16,310 nucleotides of DNA from an uncultured Erysipelotrichaceae bacterium (lineage in GTDB: Bacteria; Bacillota_I; Bacilli_A; Erysipelotrichales; Coprobacillaceae). Location of the stretch: the NCBI GenBank assembly GCA_900550005.1, contig URQL01000019.1, forward strand, positions 1 through 16,310, written 5' to 3'. Shown one piece after another: positions 1-7,481 of the stretch. The notes below the pieces were generated by a model, which was not told the DNA's origin, made no database searches, and was given only the letters and a program-made list of their open reading frames with translations. The position numbers and the translations under genes were made by a program. How positions within the stretch are numbered: the first letter of the stretch is position 1; each line of letters begins with the position of its first letter.

Positions 1-653
1 CGTCCACTAAAACCAATGACACGTCCATCTTTATCATGCAATGCAAACATAACACGATCACGATAACGATCAAATAAACCATGTTCTCCTTCAATCACTA
101 AACCTGAACGGAGCATATCGACTTCTTTATAAGACAAGTTCTTAAAAGCATGAAACAAAGCATTATCTAAGCTGGCATACCCAATATCGAATTTTTCAAT
201 CAATTCATCATTGATATGTCTTCTTTCAAGATATTCATAAGCTTCTAATCCTGTTTTCGTTCTTAATAAATGTCGATAAATTTTATTTGCCTCTTCATGC
301 ATAGTATAAAGAGGGATTAATTTTTCATTGACTACTTGAACTGATTCTTGAAAATATTCTTCACCAACTTGTATCCCACCGATTTCGGCAACTTTTTTAA
401 TTGCTTCTTTGTAAGATGTATTTAGATAGTGTTGAATGAAGGTAAAAGCATTTCCACCTGCTCCACAAACAAAACATTTATAAATTTGTCTTGATGGAGA
501 GATCGATAAAGACGGATTCGTATCTTGATGGAAAGGGCAAATTGCCTTATAATCCTTACCTTTTTTTTCTAAAGGCAAATAATTAGAAATAACATCAACA
601 ATATCGACTTGATGAAGAATATCTTGAACCAAGCTATCTGGAATTCTTGGCAT
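1..653 (-). CDS. dnaG: DNA primase DnaG, N-terminal part (runs off left edge)
   Basis: Primase makes the RNA primers for lagging-strand and origin synthesis, working with the replicative helicase. The 217 codons visible start MPRIPDSLVQDIL and contain the N-terminal CHC2 zinc ribbon (C39, H42, C60, C63, with the family-typical CPFH and CFVCG segments), which binds template DNA. The start of the catalytic core follows (REYL/RRHI-type linker, GYAS, and VMF.LHD.GRVIGFSGR near the window edge). The TOPRIM active site and the helicase-interaction domain lie outside the window. The ATG at 651-653 is preceded by AAGGGGTGAT, which overlaps the stop codon of glyQS, leaving a 17-nt gap. The two genes are therefore almost certainly co-transcribed and may be translationally coupled. 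In related genomes rpoD usually follows dnaG; that cannot be seen here. Identity is secure; the gene is cut by the window, not broken. Confidence 0.97.
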   Translation of the reverse strand, partial: MPRIPDSLVQDILHQVDIVDVISNYLPLEKKGKDYKAICPFHQDTNPSLSISPSRQIYKCFVCGAGGNAFTFIQHYLNTSYKEAIKKVAEIGGIQVGEEYFQESVQVVNEKLIPLYTMHEEANKIYRHLLRTKTGLEAYEYLERRHINDELIEKFDIGYASLDNALFHAFKNLSYKEVDMLRSGLVIEGEHGLFDRYRDRVMFALHDKDGRVIGFSG

Positions 654-670
654 TAGCCTATCACCCCTTA

Positions 671-2044
671 TTAGAATTGGATAAAGTCACGAATATATTC
701 TTCTAATTTTGAAATTTCTACACGTTCTTGCTCCATTGTGTCACGATTACGTACAGTAACGCATTGATCATTTAATGTATCAAAGTCAACAGTAATACAA
801 AGTGGTGTTCCGATTGCATCTTGACGACGATATCTCTTACCAATTTGTCCTGCCTCATCGTATTCACACATAAATTCTTTAGATAATTTTACGTATAATT
901 CAGTTGCTTCTTTTGATAACTTTTTCGTTAATGGTAAAATAGCTGCTTTATAAGGTGCCATCGCTGGATGTAAATGCATAACGATACGTTTATCATTATT
1001 TTCTAATATTTCTTCATCATAAGCATCAGCAAGTACAGCTAAGAACATACGATCTACCCCAACTGCTGGTTCAACAACATAAGGTAAATACTTTTCATTT
1101 GTTTCTGGGTCTAAATATTCTAAGTTCTTTTTAGAATATTCTTGGTGGCGTGTTAAATCGTAATTTGTACGATCAGCGATTCCCCATAATTCTCCCCAAC
1201 CAAATGGATAAGCATATTCAATATCAGAAGTTGCTTTTGAATAGAATGATAATTCTTCTTTTTCATGATCTCTAAAACGTAAATTTTCTTCTTTGATTCC
1301 AATATTTTTTAAGAATTCAAAACAATAATTTTTCCAATAAGCAAACCATTCTAAATCTGTATCTGGTTTACAGAAAAATTCCATTTCCATTTGTTCAAAT
1401 TCACGTGTTCTAAAAATAAAGTTTCCTGGTGTAATTTCATTTCTAAATGATTTACCAATTTGTCCAATTCCAAAAGGAACTTTTTTACGCGTTGTTCTTT
1501 GTACATTTTTAAAGTTTACAAAAATACCTTGTGCTGTTTCTGGACGTAAATACACTGTACTTTTTGCATCTTCTACAACACCCATATGTGTTTTAAACAT
1601 TAATTGGAATTGACGAATTTCAGTAAAGTTTGATTTTCCACAATGTGGACATTTAATTTCATGTTCTTTAATGAAATTTTCCATTTGTTCATTTGACCAT
1701 CCATCACTATGGATTTCTGGATCATATGCTTCGATTAATTTATCAGCACGATGACGTGTGTGACATTCTTTACAATCCATTAATGGATCTGAAAATCCTC
1801 CAACATGTCCTGTTGCTTCCCAAACGCGAGGATTCATTAAAATAGCTGCATCGATACCAACGTTATAAGGTGATTCTTGAATAAATTTTTTCCACCATGC
1901 TTTTTTAATGTTATTTTTCATTTGTACCCCAAGTGGTCCGTAATCCCAAGTATTTGCTAAACCATCATAAATTTCTGATCCTTGGTAGACAAACCCACTA
2001 TTTTTAGCGTGTGCTACAAGTACATCCATATCTTTTTTTGCCAT
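671..2044 (-). CDS. glyQS: glycyl-tRNA synthetase, single-chain (alpha2) type
   Basis: Class II aminoacyl-tRNA synthetase that charges tRNA-Gly in the cytoplasm. With the start at 2044 it is 457 residues, the usual length for this type. It shows an N-terminal segment NSGFVYQGSEIYDGLANTWDYGPLG, four zinc-ligand-type cysteines (C91, C94, C132, C135), the LRPETAQGIFVNF block near 167-178, class II motif 2 (FRNEITPG at about 200-207), motif 3 (AVGVDRMF in the last third) and a C-terminal anticodon-binding domain (APYKAAILPL). The reading frame is open to a TTG at 2086. The ATG at 2044 is preferred because AAGGGG lies 8-10 nt upstream and MAKKDMDVLV matches the family N-terminus. It is transcribed from its own promoter (2125-2153) through a leader with a hairpin, and is followed at 17 nt by dnaG. 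Confidence 0.97.
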   Translation of the reverse strand: MAKKDMDVLVAHAKNSGFVYQGSEIYDGLANTWDYGPLGVQMKNNIKKAWWKKFIQESPYNVGIDAAILMNPRVWEATGHVGGFSDPLMDCKECHTRHRADKLIEAYDPEIHSDGWSNEQMENFIKEHEIKCPHCGKSNFTEIRQFQLMFKTHMGVVEDAKSTVYLRPETAQGIFVNFKNVQRTTRKKVPFGIGQIGKSFRNEITPGNFIFRTREFEQMEMEFFCKPDTDLEWFAYWKNYCFEFLKNIGIKEENLRFRDHEKEELSFYSKATSDIEYAYPFGWGELWGIADRTNYDLTRHQEYSKKNLEYLDPETNEKYLPYVVEPAVGVDRMFLAVLADAYDEEILENNDKRIVMHLHPAMAPYKAAILPLTKKLSKEATELYVKLSKEFMCEYDEAGQIGKRYRRQDAIGTPLCITVDFDTLNDQCVTVRNRDTMEQERVEISKLEEYIRDFIQF

Positions 2045-2069
2045 ATATTTTTGCCCCTTCTTTCCAAAC

Positions 2070-2097
2070 AAAAAATGCCCTATCAAACGATAGGCAT
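2070..2097 (-). terminator. terminator-like hairpin in the glyQS leader
   Basis: On the minus strand TGCCTATC, loop GTTT, GATAGGGCA (one bulged G) is followed immediately by TTTTTTG. The hairpin lies between the glyQS promoter and its Shine-Dalgarno sequence. It could be an attenuator of glyQS or a leaky terminator for readthrough from recO. The stem is only about 8 bp, so strength is uncertain. No T-box sequence (AGGGTGG-type) or specifier-stem-sized leader is present. Confidence 0.4.
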
Positions 2098-2124
2098 ACT
2101 CGTTTATTAAAAAAATTCTATATT

Positions 2125-2153
2125 AAAATACCCTTTTTAGTTGATTTTGTCAA
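2125..2153 (-). promoter_or_regulatory. predicted sigma-A promoter of glyQS-dnaG
   Basis: On the minus strand a perfect -35 box TTGACA (2148-2153) is separated by 17 nt from TATTTT (-10, 2125-2130). It lies between the recO stop and glyQS, giving a predicted transcript start near 2118 and a leader of about 74 nt. This would let glyQS-dnaG be expressed independently of the ybeY-era-recO transcript. Confidence 0.6.
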
Positions 2154-2167
2154 CCAACTATAAGGGT
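2130..2167 (-). terminator. imperfect stem-loop just after recO
   Basis: Starting 4 nt beyond the recO stop, the minus strand reads ACCCTT, then a second short stem AGTTG/CAACT, and closes with AAGGGT. It is followed by ATTTTAAT, a weak U-tract, so at best a poor terminator. It overlaps the predicted glyQS promoter. It may simply be a 3'-end-stabilising structure. Confidence 0.3.
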
Positions 2168-2171
2168 GCTA

Positions 2172-2903
2172 TCATTGATCCAATGATTGGATAAATTTCT
2201 TTGTATTAAAATAAATTCCACTATACTCTTCAACAAATAAATCAATTATTTTTACCACTTCATCAAGATTTTTTAAAGTATATTGAATTTCATCGATTCT
2301 TTCAAAAGATAGTAAGTAAAAATGTCGAAAAAGTTTTAAGACTTCTTTATCCATACTTTCTTCTTTTTTTTGTAAACATTCATAACAAATAAAGCCACCA
2401 TCATAAACACTAATCGTCTTAATCGGTTTTACTTCTTTACAACGTGCACATTTATTGACTTCTAATCCAATCCCTAGATCTTTAAGCATTCTCAAATTAA
2501 ATAGTCCATAAATGAGTTTAGGTGGGTACCCTTGCATTAAATAATCTAAAGCTTGTTTTAAAGTACGATACATGGACTCATTTGGTTCATTTTCTTCTAA
2601 TTTATAAAAAAATTCCATAAAGTAACTACTATAAATCTGTAAAGTTAAATCTTCTTTGATCAAACTATAAAATTCATTGATCGATGCTCGAATCAAAGTA
2701 CAAATTCCTTTTTTAGGAATAAAAGTGAGTTCAACTAACGTAATTTCTTGTAAAGCTGCACGATTTTTACTGGTAAGTTTATTTACACCTCTAGCAAGTA
2801 AGGTGATTTTTCCATATTCTTTTGTGTAAGCATAAACCAAACGATCATTTTCTTTATAAGGTAATGTTTTTAAAATAAACGCCGTTGTGGTTTCTTCTTG
2901 CAT
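2172..2903 (-). CDS. recO: DNA repair protein RecO
   Basis: RecO acts with RecR (and RecF) to load RecA on SSB-coated single-stranded DNA and to anneal strands. The 243-residue product has the family's usual length. The N-terminal OB-fold part is recognisable (TAFILKTLPYKENDRLV..., ITLLARGVNK). A central helical region (YSSYFMEFFYKL) follows, and then a four-cysteine zinc site (C152, C155, C173, C176, in the form CARC...CYEC). The start ATG shares its A with the stop codon of era (TAATG), so translation is likely coupled to era. The typical Firmicutes order era-recO-glyQS is preserved. Confidence 0.95.
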   Translation of the reverse strand: MQEETTTAFILKTLPYKENDRLVYAYTKEYGKITLLARGVNKLTSKNRAALQEITLVELTFIPKKGICTLIRASINEFYSLIKEDLTLQIYSSYFMEFFYKLEENEPNESMYRTLKQALDYLMQGYPPKLIYGLFNLRMLKDLGIGLEVNKCARCKEVKPIKTISVYDGGFICYECLQKKEESMDKEVLKLFRHFYLLSFERIDEIQYTLKNLDEVVKIIDLFVEEYSGIYFNTKKFIQSLDQ

Positions 2904-3793
2904 TAATATTCGTCCTCATTATAGCCTAATTCTTTTAGGTATTTTGGTTTATTACGCCATCCTTCTTCAACTTTAACAAATAAATCTAATTTAACATTCG
3001 TTCCTAAAAAACGGCGTATATCACGTTGGGCATTTTGGCGAATCTTTTTGATCATGCTTCCTTGTTTACCAATAATGATCCCTTTTTGACTAGGTCGATT
3101 TACAACAATTGAAGCAATGACTTCCATCCCTTGTCCATCTTCTTCAATTTTATCAATAACGATCGCTATTGAATGAGGGATTTCTTGTGAAGTAAAATAT
3201 AAGATCTTTTCACGAATATATTCAGCAATGATAAAACGTTCTGGATGATCCGTGATTTGATCATCTTCATAATATTTTGGTCCTTCATGTAAATCATTTT
3301 TAATCACTTCAATTAAATGATCGACTTGCAAGCCTGTTTTAGCACTTACAGGAATCATTTCTTTAAAAGGAAAAACATTTTGCCATTCAACTAACTTATC
3401 ATAGATTTCTTCTTTTGTAAGTAGATCAATTTTATTTAAAACAAGATAAACAGGGACATCCGTTTGTTTTAGACGATTAATAATATACATATCCCCTTTA
3501 CCAATTTTTTCATCTGCCGGTGCCATAAATAAAACAACATCGACATCATAAATCGTATTCATTGCACTGGTATTCATAAAAGAGCCTAAACGATCTTGTG
3601 GTTTATGTACACCCGGTGTATCTAGAAAAACGATTTGTGCTTGTTTATCGGTATAGATTCCTTGAATCGTATTACGCGTTGTTTGTGCTACATCTGAAAT
3701 AATGGCTAATTTTGTTTGTAATACTTGATTTAAGAAAGTGGATTTACCTGCATTAGGTCGACCAACAATACTTACAAAGCCTGATTTAAACAT
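2903..3793 (-). CDS. era: GTPase Era (30S ribosome assembly)
   Basis: Era is an essential GTPase that binds the 3' end of 16S rRNA and checkpoints 30S maturation. The 296-residue protein shows the full G-domain: P-loop GRPNAGKS at 11-18, switch region around TTRNT (38-42), DTPG at 58-61, NKID at 120-123 and SAK at 150-152. The C-terminal KH RNA-binding domain carries the GKQG loop at 242-245 within NRPSQKGIIIGKQG. Nothing is missing. The start ATG shares a base with the ybeY stop (TAATG), and era in turn overlaps recO the same way, so ybeY-era-recO form one tightly coupled unit of rRNA maturation and repair genes. Confidence 0.98.
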   Translation of the reverse strand: MFKSGFVSIVGRPNAGKSTFLNQVLQTKLAIISDVAQTTRNTIQGIYTDKQAQIVFLDTPGVHKPQDRLGSFMNTSAMNTIYDVDVVLFMAPADEKIGKGDMYIINRLKQTDVPVYLVLNKIDLLTKEEIYDKLVEWQNVFPFKEMIPVSAKTGLQVDHLIEVIKNDLHEGPKYYEDDQITDHPERFIIAEYIREKILYFTSQEIPHSIAIVIDKIEEDGQGMEVIASIVVNRPSQKGIIIGKQGSMIKKIRQNAQRDIRRFLGTNVKLDLFVKVEEGWRNKPKYLKELGYNEDEY

Positions 3794-4266
3794 TACACAC
3801 TCACTTCCTTTCTTGTAATTGAAAAGTAATTTAAAATTTCATCTTGTTTTTGAAACATAATTTTTTCATCTTCTTCATTCATATGATCATAACCTAACAA
3901 ATGAAGTAAGCCATGAACAAATAAAAAACACATTTCTCTTTTTAATGAATGTTGATACTCTTTAGCTTGTTGTTTTGCTTTATCGATTGAGATAAAAATA
4001 TCTCCTAATTCTCTAGGCATTCCTTCTACATAAGGAAAATCAACATCTTCTAAGGCAAAAGTAATCACATCTGTAGGACGATCGATATGACGATAATCAC
4101 GATTGATTTCATGAATTCTTTGATTATCAACAAAGCTCACCGAACATTCAATTTCCCCTTCTATTTTTAAATAGTTAAAAGTATATATAGCAATATCTAA
4201 AAATAAAGATTCATATTCTTGCAAATTTTCATCTGTTTCATTGATCATTTCTAAATCAACACTCAT
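3793..4266 (-). CDS. ybeY: endoribonuclease YbeY (rRNA maturation factor)
   Basis: Single-strand-specific metallo-endoribonuclease involved in 16S rRNA 3'-end maturation and ribosome quality control. The 157-residue protein carries the diagnostic zinc motif HGLLHLLGYDH with ligands H118, H122 and H128, plus the upstream conserved DRPTDVITF and LGDI segments. The ATG at 4264-4266 is preceded by AGGATGG, which overlaps the TAG stop of the upstream exporter gene (12-nt gap), so it is probably translated from the same mRNA. phoH, often found immediately upstream of ybeY, is absent. So are diacylglycerol kinase and cytidine deaminase genes between ybeY and era. Confidence 0.97.
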   Translation of the reverse strand: MSVDLEMINETDENLQEYESLFLDIAIYTFNYLKIEGEIECSVSFVDNQRIHEINRDYRHIDRPTDVITFALEDVDFPYVEGMPRELGDIFISIDKAKQQAKEYQHSLKREMCFLFVHGLLHLLGYDHMNEEDEKIMFQKQDEILNYFSITRKEVSV

Positions 4267-4278
4267 TGTTCCACCATC

Positions 4279-6315
4279 CTATATTTCACTTAATCTTCCT
4301 TGTTTTATTATAACACACCTTTTGGATTTTTCCACATCCTTTATTTGGTGATCAACAATAAACACGACTTTTTTATCTAACAAATCGCTTTCAATCATCC
4401 TCTCAACTTTTTGTCTTAAATTCTTACTTAAATGATTAAAAGATTCATCAAAAAGGTAGACTTCATAATCAAGTAAGACTACTTTTAAAAATTGAATAAA
4501 TTGCATTTGTCCTTTCGATAATCCTTGCCCTTTTTGATCAACGCTTTTATTGATGATTTCACTTAACTCAAATAACTCAAAACGTTGGATCCATTTAAAT
4601 AATTTTGTTTGAAGTTGTAAATCATCACCCACTAAAAATTCTAGAACCGTTTGATTTTTAAAATATCCATTCTCACTTAAATAACATATTTTATCTTGAA
4701 TTTCATTTTGCCCTAATTTTTTTAAATTAACTTGATTAACAAAAATCGTTCCTTGATAATTTGCATAATCACCTGCAATCAATTTTAAAAATGTGCTTTT
4801 CCCTGATCCGTTTTCACCTACTACATAATAATGATGCATAAATAAGCCTTGAAAATGATCTAAAGTCGCTTGACGATAGCCATAACTAAACGATACATTA
4901 TCAAATTCAATCGATTCAATTGGACTATTAAGTTGATTTTCTTTTTCCTTATAAGTTAAATTAAAGATTTTAAGTCTTTCAAATAAAGTTTCATTACGCT
5001 TATAATTAACAATAATTTCACTTAATTTCATCAAAGGTTCAATTAAAGCATGGGATAAACTATACGCAATAAAAACATCTCCTAAAGTTAACTTTTGCGC
5101 ATTATAAAGAAATCCTGCCACAATCAAGATCACCATACTCATTCCTTGGTAAAATAATAGAGATAGAATCGAATAATTCAAATTCATTTCCCGTTTCAAA
5201 CGATAGTTTGAAAAAAAGTGATTAATTTTTGTATCTAAGATTTGATTTTGTTTTGTTATTAATTGAAAATTTTGAAAATCTTTTTGATGTTCAATATGAT
5301 CTACCACATCGTTTTGTAAAGCTTCGTAATCTATAATAACGCGTTTATCCTGCTTACTCATTTTCTTTAATGTTAAAATACTATAAGTAAGTTCAACAAT
5401 TAAAAAAGGAAGTAAGCTAAATAAAAGATTAATATGGAGAAAGCCTAAATAACCACTAAATAAAATAATCTGGACAAAATCCACACATAAAAAACAGCCT
5501 AAATCCAATAAATAATGGGGTAATTCATAAAGTGTTTGAATTTTTCCCGCTGTTTCTTGAACTAAATAACGCTCATAAAACCCTTTTTCTAAATGAAGTA
5601 ATTGGCGCATTGCTTTAAAAAGTGTTTTTTCATTTAAACTGGCTTCAAGTTCTAAAATACACTCCTCCCTTTTCTTTTGAAAAAAATAATGAATAAAAAA
5701 GATCAATAAAAATAAGATAAAAAAGCTTAAATACCCTTCTTTTGCCTCTAAACAATCAAAAATCTTTTTAAATAAGATCTGATTCACTAAAGCAAGTAAT
5801 ACACTGATCCATGCAAAACAAGCAAAACGCAAAATTTGTTTTCCTAATGATCTTACCATTTGGTAAATAAAAGGAATAAAATGCATTGAGAAAGTTTTAG
5901 GTGGTTTAGAAACAAACGTAACAACGATTGCCTTCCCTGTATAAATCTGTTTTAATTCACCATAAGTATAAACCACCTTCCCTTGAGCAGGATCTGCACA
6001 CAAAAAATTTCCTTTTTCACATCCATACAAAACAATATAATGTTGATATTGTTCATTTACCGTATGTAAAATACAAGGATAAGACATATGTTGTTGTAAG
6101 TAATCTAAATCGACTTCATATCCTCCTGCCTCAATATGATAATACTTAAAGGCTTCAATTAATCCTAACATGCTAATTCCCGAAGCATTCATTCGGCATT
6201 GTTGTTTAACTTGATCAATTTCTTCATCGATCGAAAAATAGTTTAAAATCATCTTTAAACAATAAGCTCCACAAGAGTAAATTTCATCTTGCAATAAATA
6301 AGTTTGTTTTTTCAT
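4279..6315 (-). CDS. C39 peptidase-containing peptide ABC exporter
   Basis: Single-chain peptidase-containing ABC transporter of the bacteriocin/quorum-peptide type, which cleaves double-glycine leaders and exports the core peptide. Domains of the 678-residue protein: an N-terminal C39 cysteine protease (about 1-135) with Q9, catalytic C15 in the YSCGAYC motif, H92 and D108; an ABC transmembrane domain (about 155-440, hydrophobic segments near 165-185, 195-212, 275-310, 380-420); and a nucleotide-binding domain (about 468-678). The last has Walker A GENGSGKST (500-508), signature LSKGQ (599-603), Walker B YLFDE (620-624) and H-loop H656. Oddities: the Q-loop glutamine position appears to be Glu (E548, CYLSEN), the signature is LSKGQ instead of LSGGQ, and the D-loop reads SFNHLS. 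No precursor peptide gene with a GG leader is evident next to it. It sits 12 nt before ybeY and probably shares its mRNA. The start ATG follows AGGAGG (TATAAATAGGAGGG). Family assignment is firm; substrate unknown. Confidence 0.9.
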   Translation of the reverse strand: MKKQTYLLQDEIYSCGAYCLKMILNYFSIDEEIDQVKQQCRMNASGISMLGLIEAFKYYHIEAGGYEVDLDYLQQHMSYPCILHTVNEQYQHYIVLYGCEKGNFLCADPAQGKVVYTYGELKQIYTGKAIVVTFVSKPPKTFSMHFIPFIYQMVRSLGKQILRFACFAWISVLLALVNQILFKKIFDCLEAKEGYLSFFILFLLIFFIHYFFQKKREECILELEASLNEKTLFKAMRQLLHLEKGFYERYLVQETAGKIQTLYELPHYLLDLGCFLCVDFVQIILFSGYLGFLHINLLFSLLPFLIVELTYSILTLKKMSKQDKRVIIDYEALQNDVVDHIEHQKDFQNFQLITKQNQILDTKINHFFSNYRLKREMNLNYSILSLLFYQGMSMVILIVAGFLYNAQKLTLGDVFIAYSLSHALIEPLMKLSEIIVNYKRNETLFERLKIFNLTYKEKENQLNSPIESIEFDNVSFSYGYRQATLDHFQGLFMHHYYVVGENGSGKSTFLKLIAGDYANYQGTIFVNQVNLKKLGQNEIQDKICYLSENGYFKNQTVLEFLVGDDLQLQTKLFKWIQRFELFELSEIINKSVDQKGQGLSKGQMQFIQFLKVVLLDYEVYLFDESFNHLSKNLRQKVERMIESDLLDKKVVFIVDHQIKDVEKSKRCVIIKQGRLSEI

Positions 6316-6411
6316 TATAATCCCTCCTATTTATACTTATTCGCTTTTTTCGATGAAATTTCTTATATCTTTTTAAAATTTTTTTTGTTAGTATTATTTT
6401 AGGAGGTTTTT
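6316..6411. promoter_or_regulatory. divergent AT-rich promoter region, exporter / PAP2 gene
   Basis: This 96-bp gap must hold the divergent promoters. On the minus strand TTTCAT (6353-6358), 17 nt, TATAAA (6330-6335) is a candidate exporter promoter, but it would place the transcript start at the Shine-Dalgarno itself. On the plus strand AGGAGG (6401-6406) serves the PAP2 gene, and no convincing -35/-10 pair is visible. No other gene or operator is recognised. Confidence 0.3.
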
Positions 6412-6897
6412 ATGAAAGAAAAAGATTATCAAAATGTATTAAACTATTTTAACAATAGCAAAAAAAGAGCCAAAATGATGACCCTTTTATGCAAGATTCT
6501 CCCTATTATTCCTTTTATCTGTTATGGGATTTTAATTTTTATTTTAATTTTTCATCAAGATCAGCGTCTTTTTCCTTGTCTGATCATTCCCGCAATGGAT
6601 TTTCTTTTTGTAAGTATTATTCGAAAAAAAATCAATGCAAAACGTCCTTTTGAAATTTATGCAATTAAACCTTTGATTGCTCATTCACTTGGTGAATCTT
6701 GTCCAAGTCGCCATTCTTCAAGTGCATTTATCATTGCTTTTACATGGCTTTTTATTTATAAACCGATTGGTATTTTTCTTATTTTGGTTAGCTTACTCAT
6801 TGCCATTTCTCGAGTTTTAGCTGGTGTTCACTTTATTAAAGATGTAACTTTGGGTATGTTTATTTCTATTCTATTTAGCTTACTTTTTATTCTTTAG
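6412..6897 (+). CDS. PAP2-family integral membrane phosphatase
   Basis: Small membrane phosphatase of the type 2 phosphatidic acid phosphatase superfamily (lipid phosphatases such as undecaprenyl-pyrophosphate or phosphatidylglycerophosphate phosphatases). The 161-residue protein has the three-part active-site signature: KINAKRP (K73...R78-P79), PSRHSS (98-103; Gly of the usual PSGH is Arg, H101 retained) and SRVLAGVHFIKD (S133-R134, H140, D144). About four to five hydrophobic helices are visible (27-47, 57-70, 102-130, 144-161). The start has AGGAGG 5 nt upstream. The substrate cannot be read from sequence. The last 18 bp overlap the 3' end of the convergent gene on the other strand, and no terminator separates them. 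Confidence 0.88.
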   Translation: MKEKDYQNVLNYFNNSKKRAKMMTLLCKILPIIPFICYGILIFILIFHQDQRLFPCLIIPAMDFLFVSIIRKKINAKRPFEIYAIKPLIAHSLGESCPSRHSSSAFIIAFTWLFIYKPIGIFLILVSLLIAISRVLAGVHFIKDVTLGMFISILFSLLFIL

Positions 6898-7413
6898 AAT
6901 GTTTTTACGAATATATTCAACCGTAGCATCTAAGCCATGATCTTTAACATAAGTAAGTAAAAATTCCAAATCTTGTTTTGTTTGAGGGTGCATTAAATCG
7001 TACCCTTCTTTTGCGTTTAGAAAATATTCTAAAGCACTCTCATCCTTATAAGCCTCTTTTTTATAAACTTGACTGGCGACAATGCGATCACAAAACATTT
7101 CAATCAAATAGCAAGTGGGCATTTCAATTCCTTGAAATTTACCATCAATCGAATCGATCCAATATTCAAAATGATGCTTGTTTCTTCCTTTATGATGTAA
7201 CCACCCTTTAGAATAACCAATCACTTCTTTTTCATAAGAAATAGGTGAACGATACCCTTGGTAATATTTTACTCCACTTAAAAATTCTACAGGTGAATAT
7301 TTTGATAAATCATGAAGTAATCCTTGTTTATATAAACCACATTTAAAGCAAAGTTTCATTACTTTAACTTTATGTGTTGTAATTGTTTTAAAATGTCCAT
7401 AAACTTTATTCAT
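6880..7413 (-). CDS. DUF5662-like protein with HD-type motif
   Basis: Cytoplasmic 177-residue protein that matches my recollection of the DUF5662 family: a HFKTITTHK.KV segment near the N-terminus, CFKCGLYKQGLLHDLSKYSP (HD pair H34-D35), Y.G.RSPI (53-58), GYSKGWLHHKGRNKHHFEYW (H73-H74, H80-H81) and CDRIVAS (CD pair). The clustered His/Asp residues suggest a metal-dependent phosphohydrolase fold related to HD domains, but no activity is established and I make no functional claim beyond that. The ATG at 7411-7413 has GGAGGT 8 nt upstream. It lies downstream of the MATE gene but after that gene's terminator, so it probably has its own promoter in the 70-bp gap. Its 3' end overlaps the PAP2 gene by 18 bp. 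Confidence 0.8.
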   Translation of the reverse strand: MNKVYGHFKTITTHKVKVMKLCFKCGLYKQGLLHDLSKYSPVEFLSGVKYYQGYRSPISYEKEVIGYSKGWLHHKGRNKHHFEYWIDSIDGKFQGIEMPTCYLIEMFCDRIVASQVYKKEAYKDESALEYFLNAKEGYDLMHPQTKQDLEFLLTYVKDHGLDATVEYIRKNILKNKK

Positions 7414-7444
7414 TTTTCTCTACCTCCAAAGGTTATTCTAACAT

Positions 7445-7476
7445 AAAAAAACACACTCTAAAATAGGAGTATGTTT
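7445..7476 (-). terminator. intrinsic terminator of the MATE gene
   Basis: On the minus strand AAACATACTC, an 8-nt loop, GAGTGTGTTT (10 bp with one G-U) runs straight into a T-tract of seven. It begins 6 nt after the MATE stop codon. Confidence 0.85.
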
Positions 7477-7481
7477 TAAAC

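Noticed and set aside
2086..2086. TTG start giving glycyl-tRNA synthetase 14 extra residues
   Set aside because: The extension runs through the leader hairpin and Shine-Dalgarno; the ATG at 2044 has a good ribosome binding site and the family N-terminus.
2045..2171. T-box riboswitch for glyQS
   Set aside because: The leader is too short and no conserved T-box sequence or specifier stem is visible.
5928..6149. Open frame of 73 codons on the plus strand
   Set aside because: It lies wholly within the C39 peptidase domain of the exporter on the other strand, has no family resemblance and no ribosome binding site of note.
6316..6411. Bacteriocin precursor gene next to the C39 exporter
   Set aside because: I looked in the gaps on both sides of the exporter and found no small frame with a double-glycine leader.
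6978..7211. Open frame of 77 codons on the plus strand
   Set aside because: Opposite-strand shadow of the DUF5662-like gene, which has clear conserved motifs and a good start.
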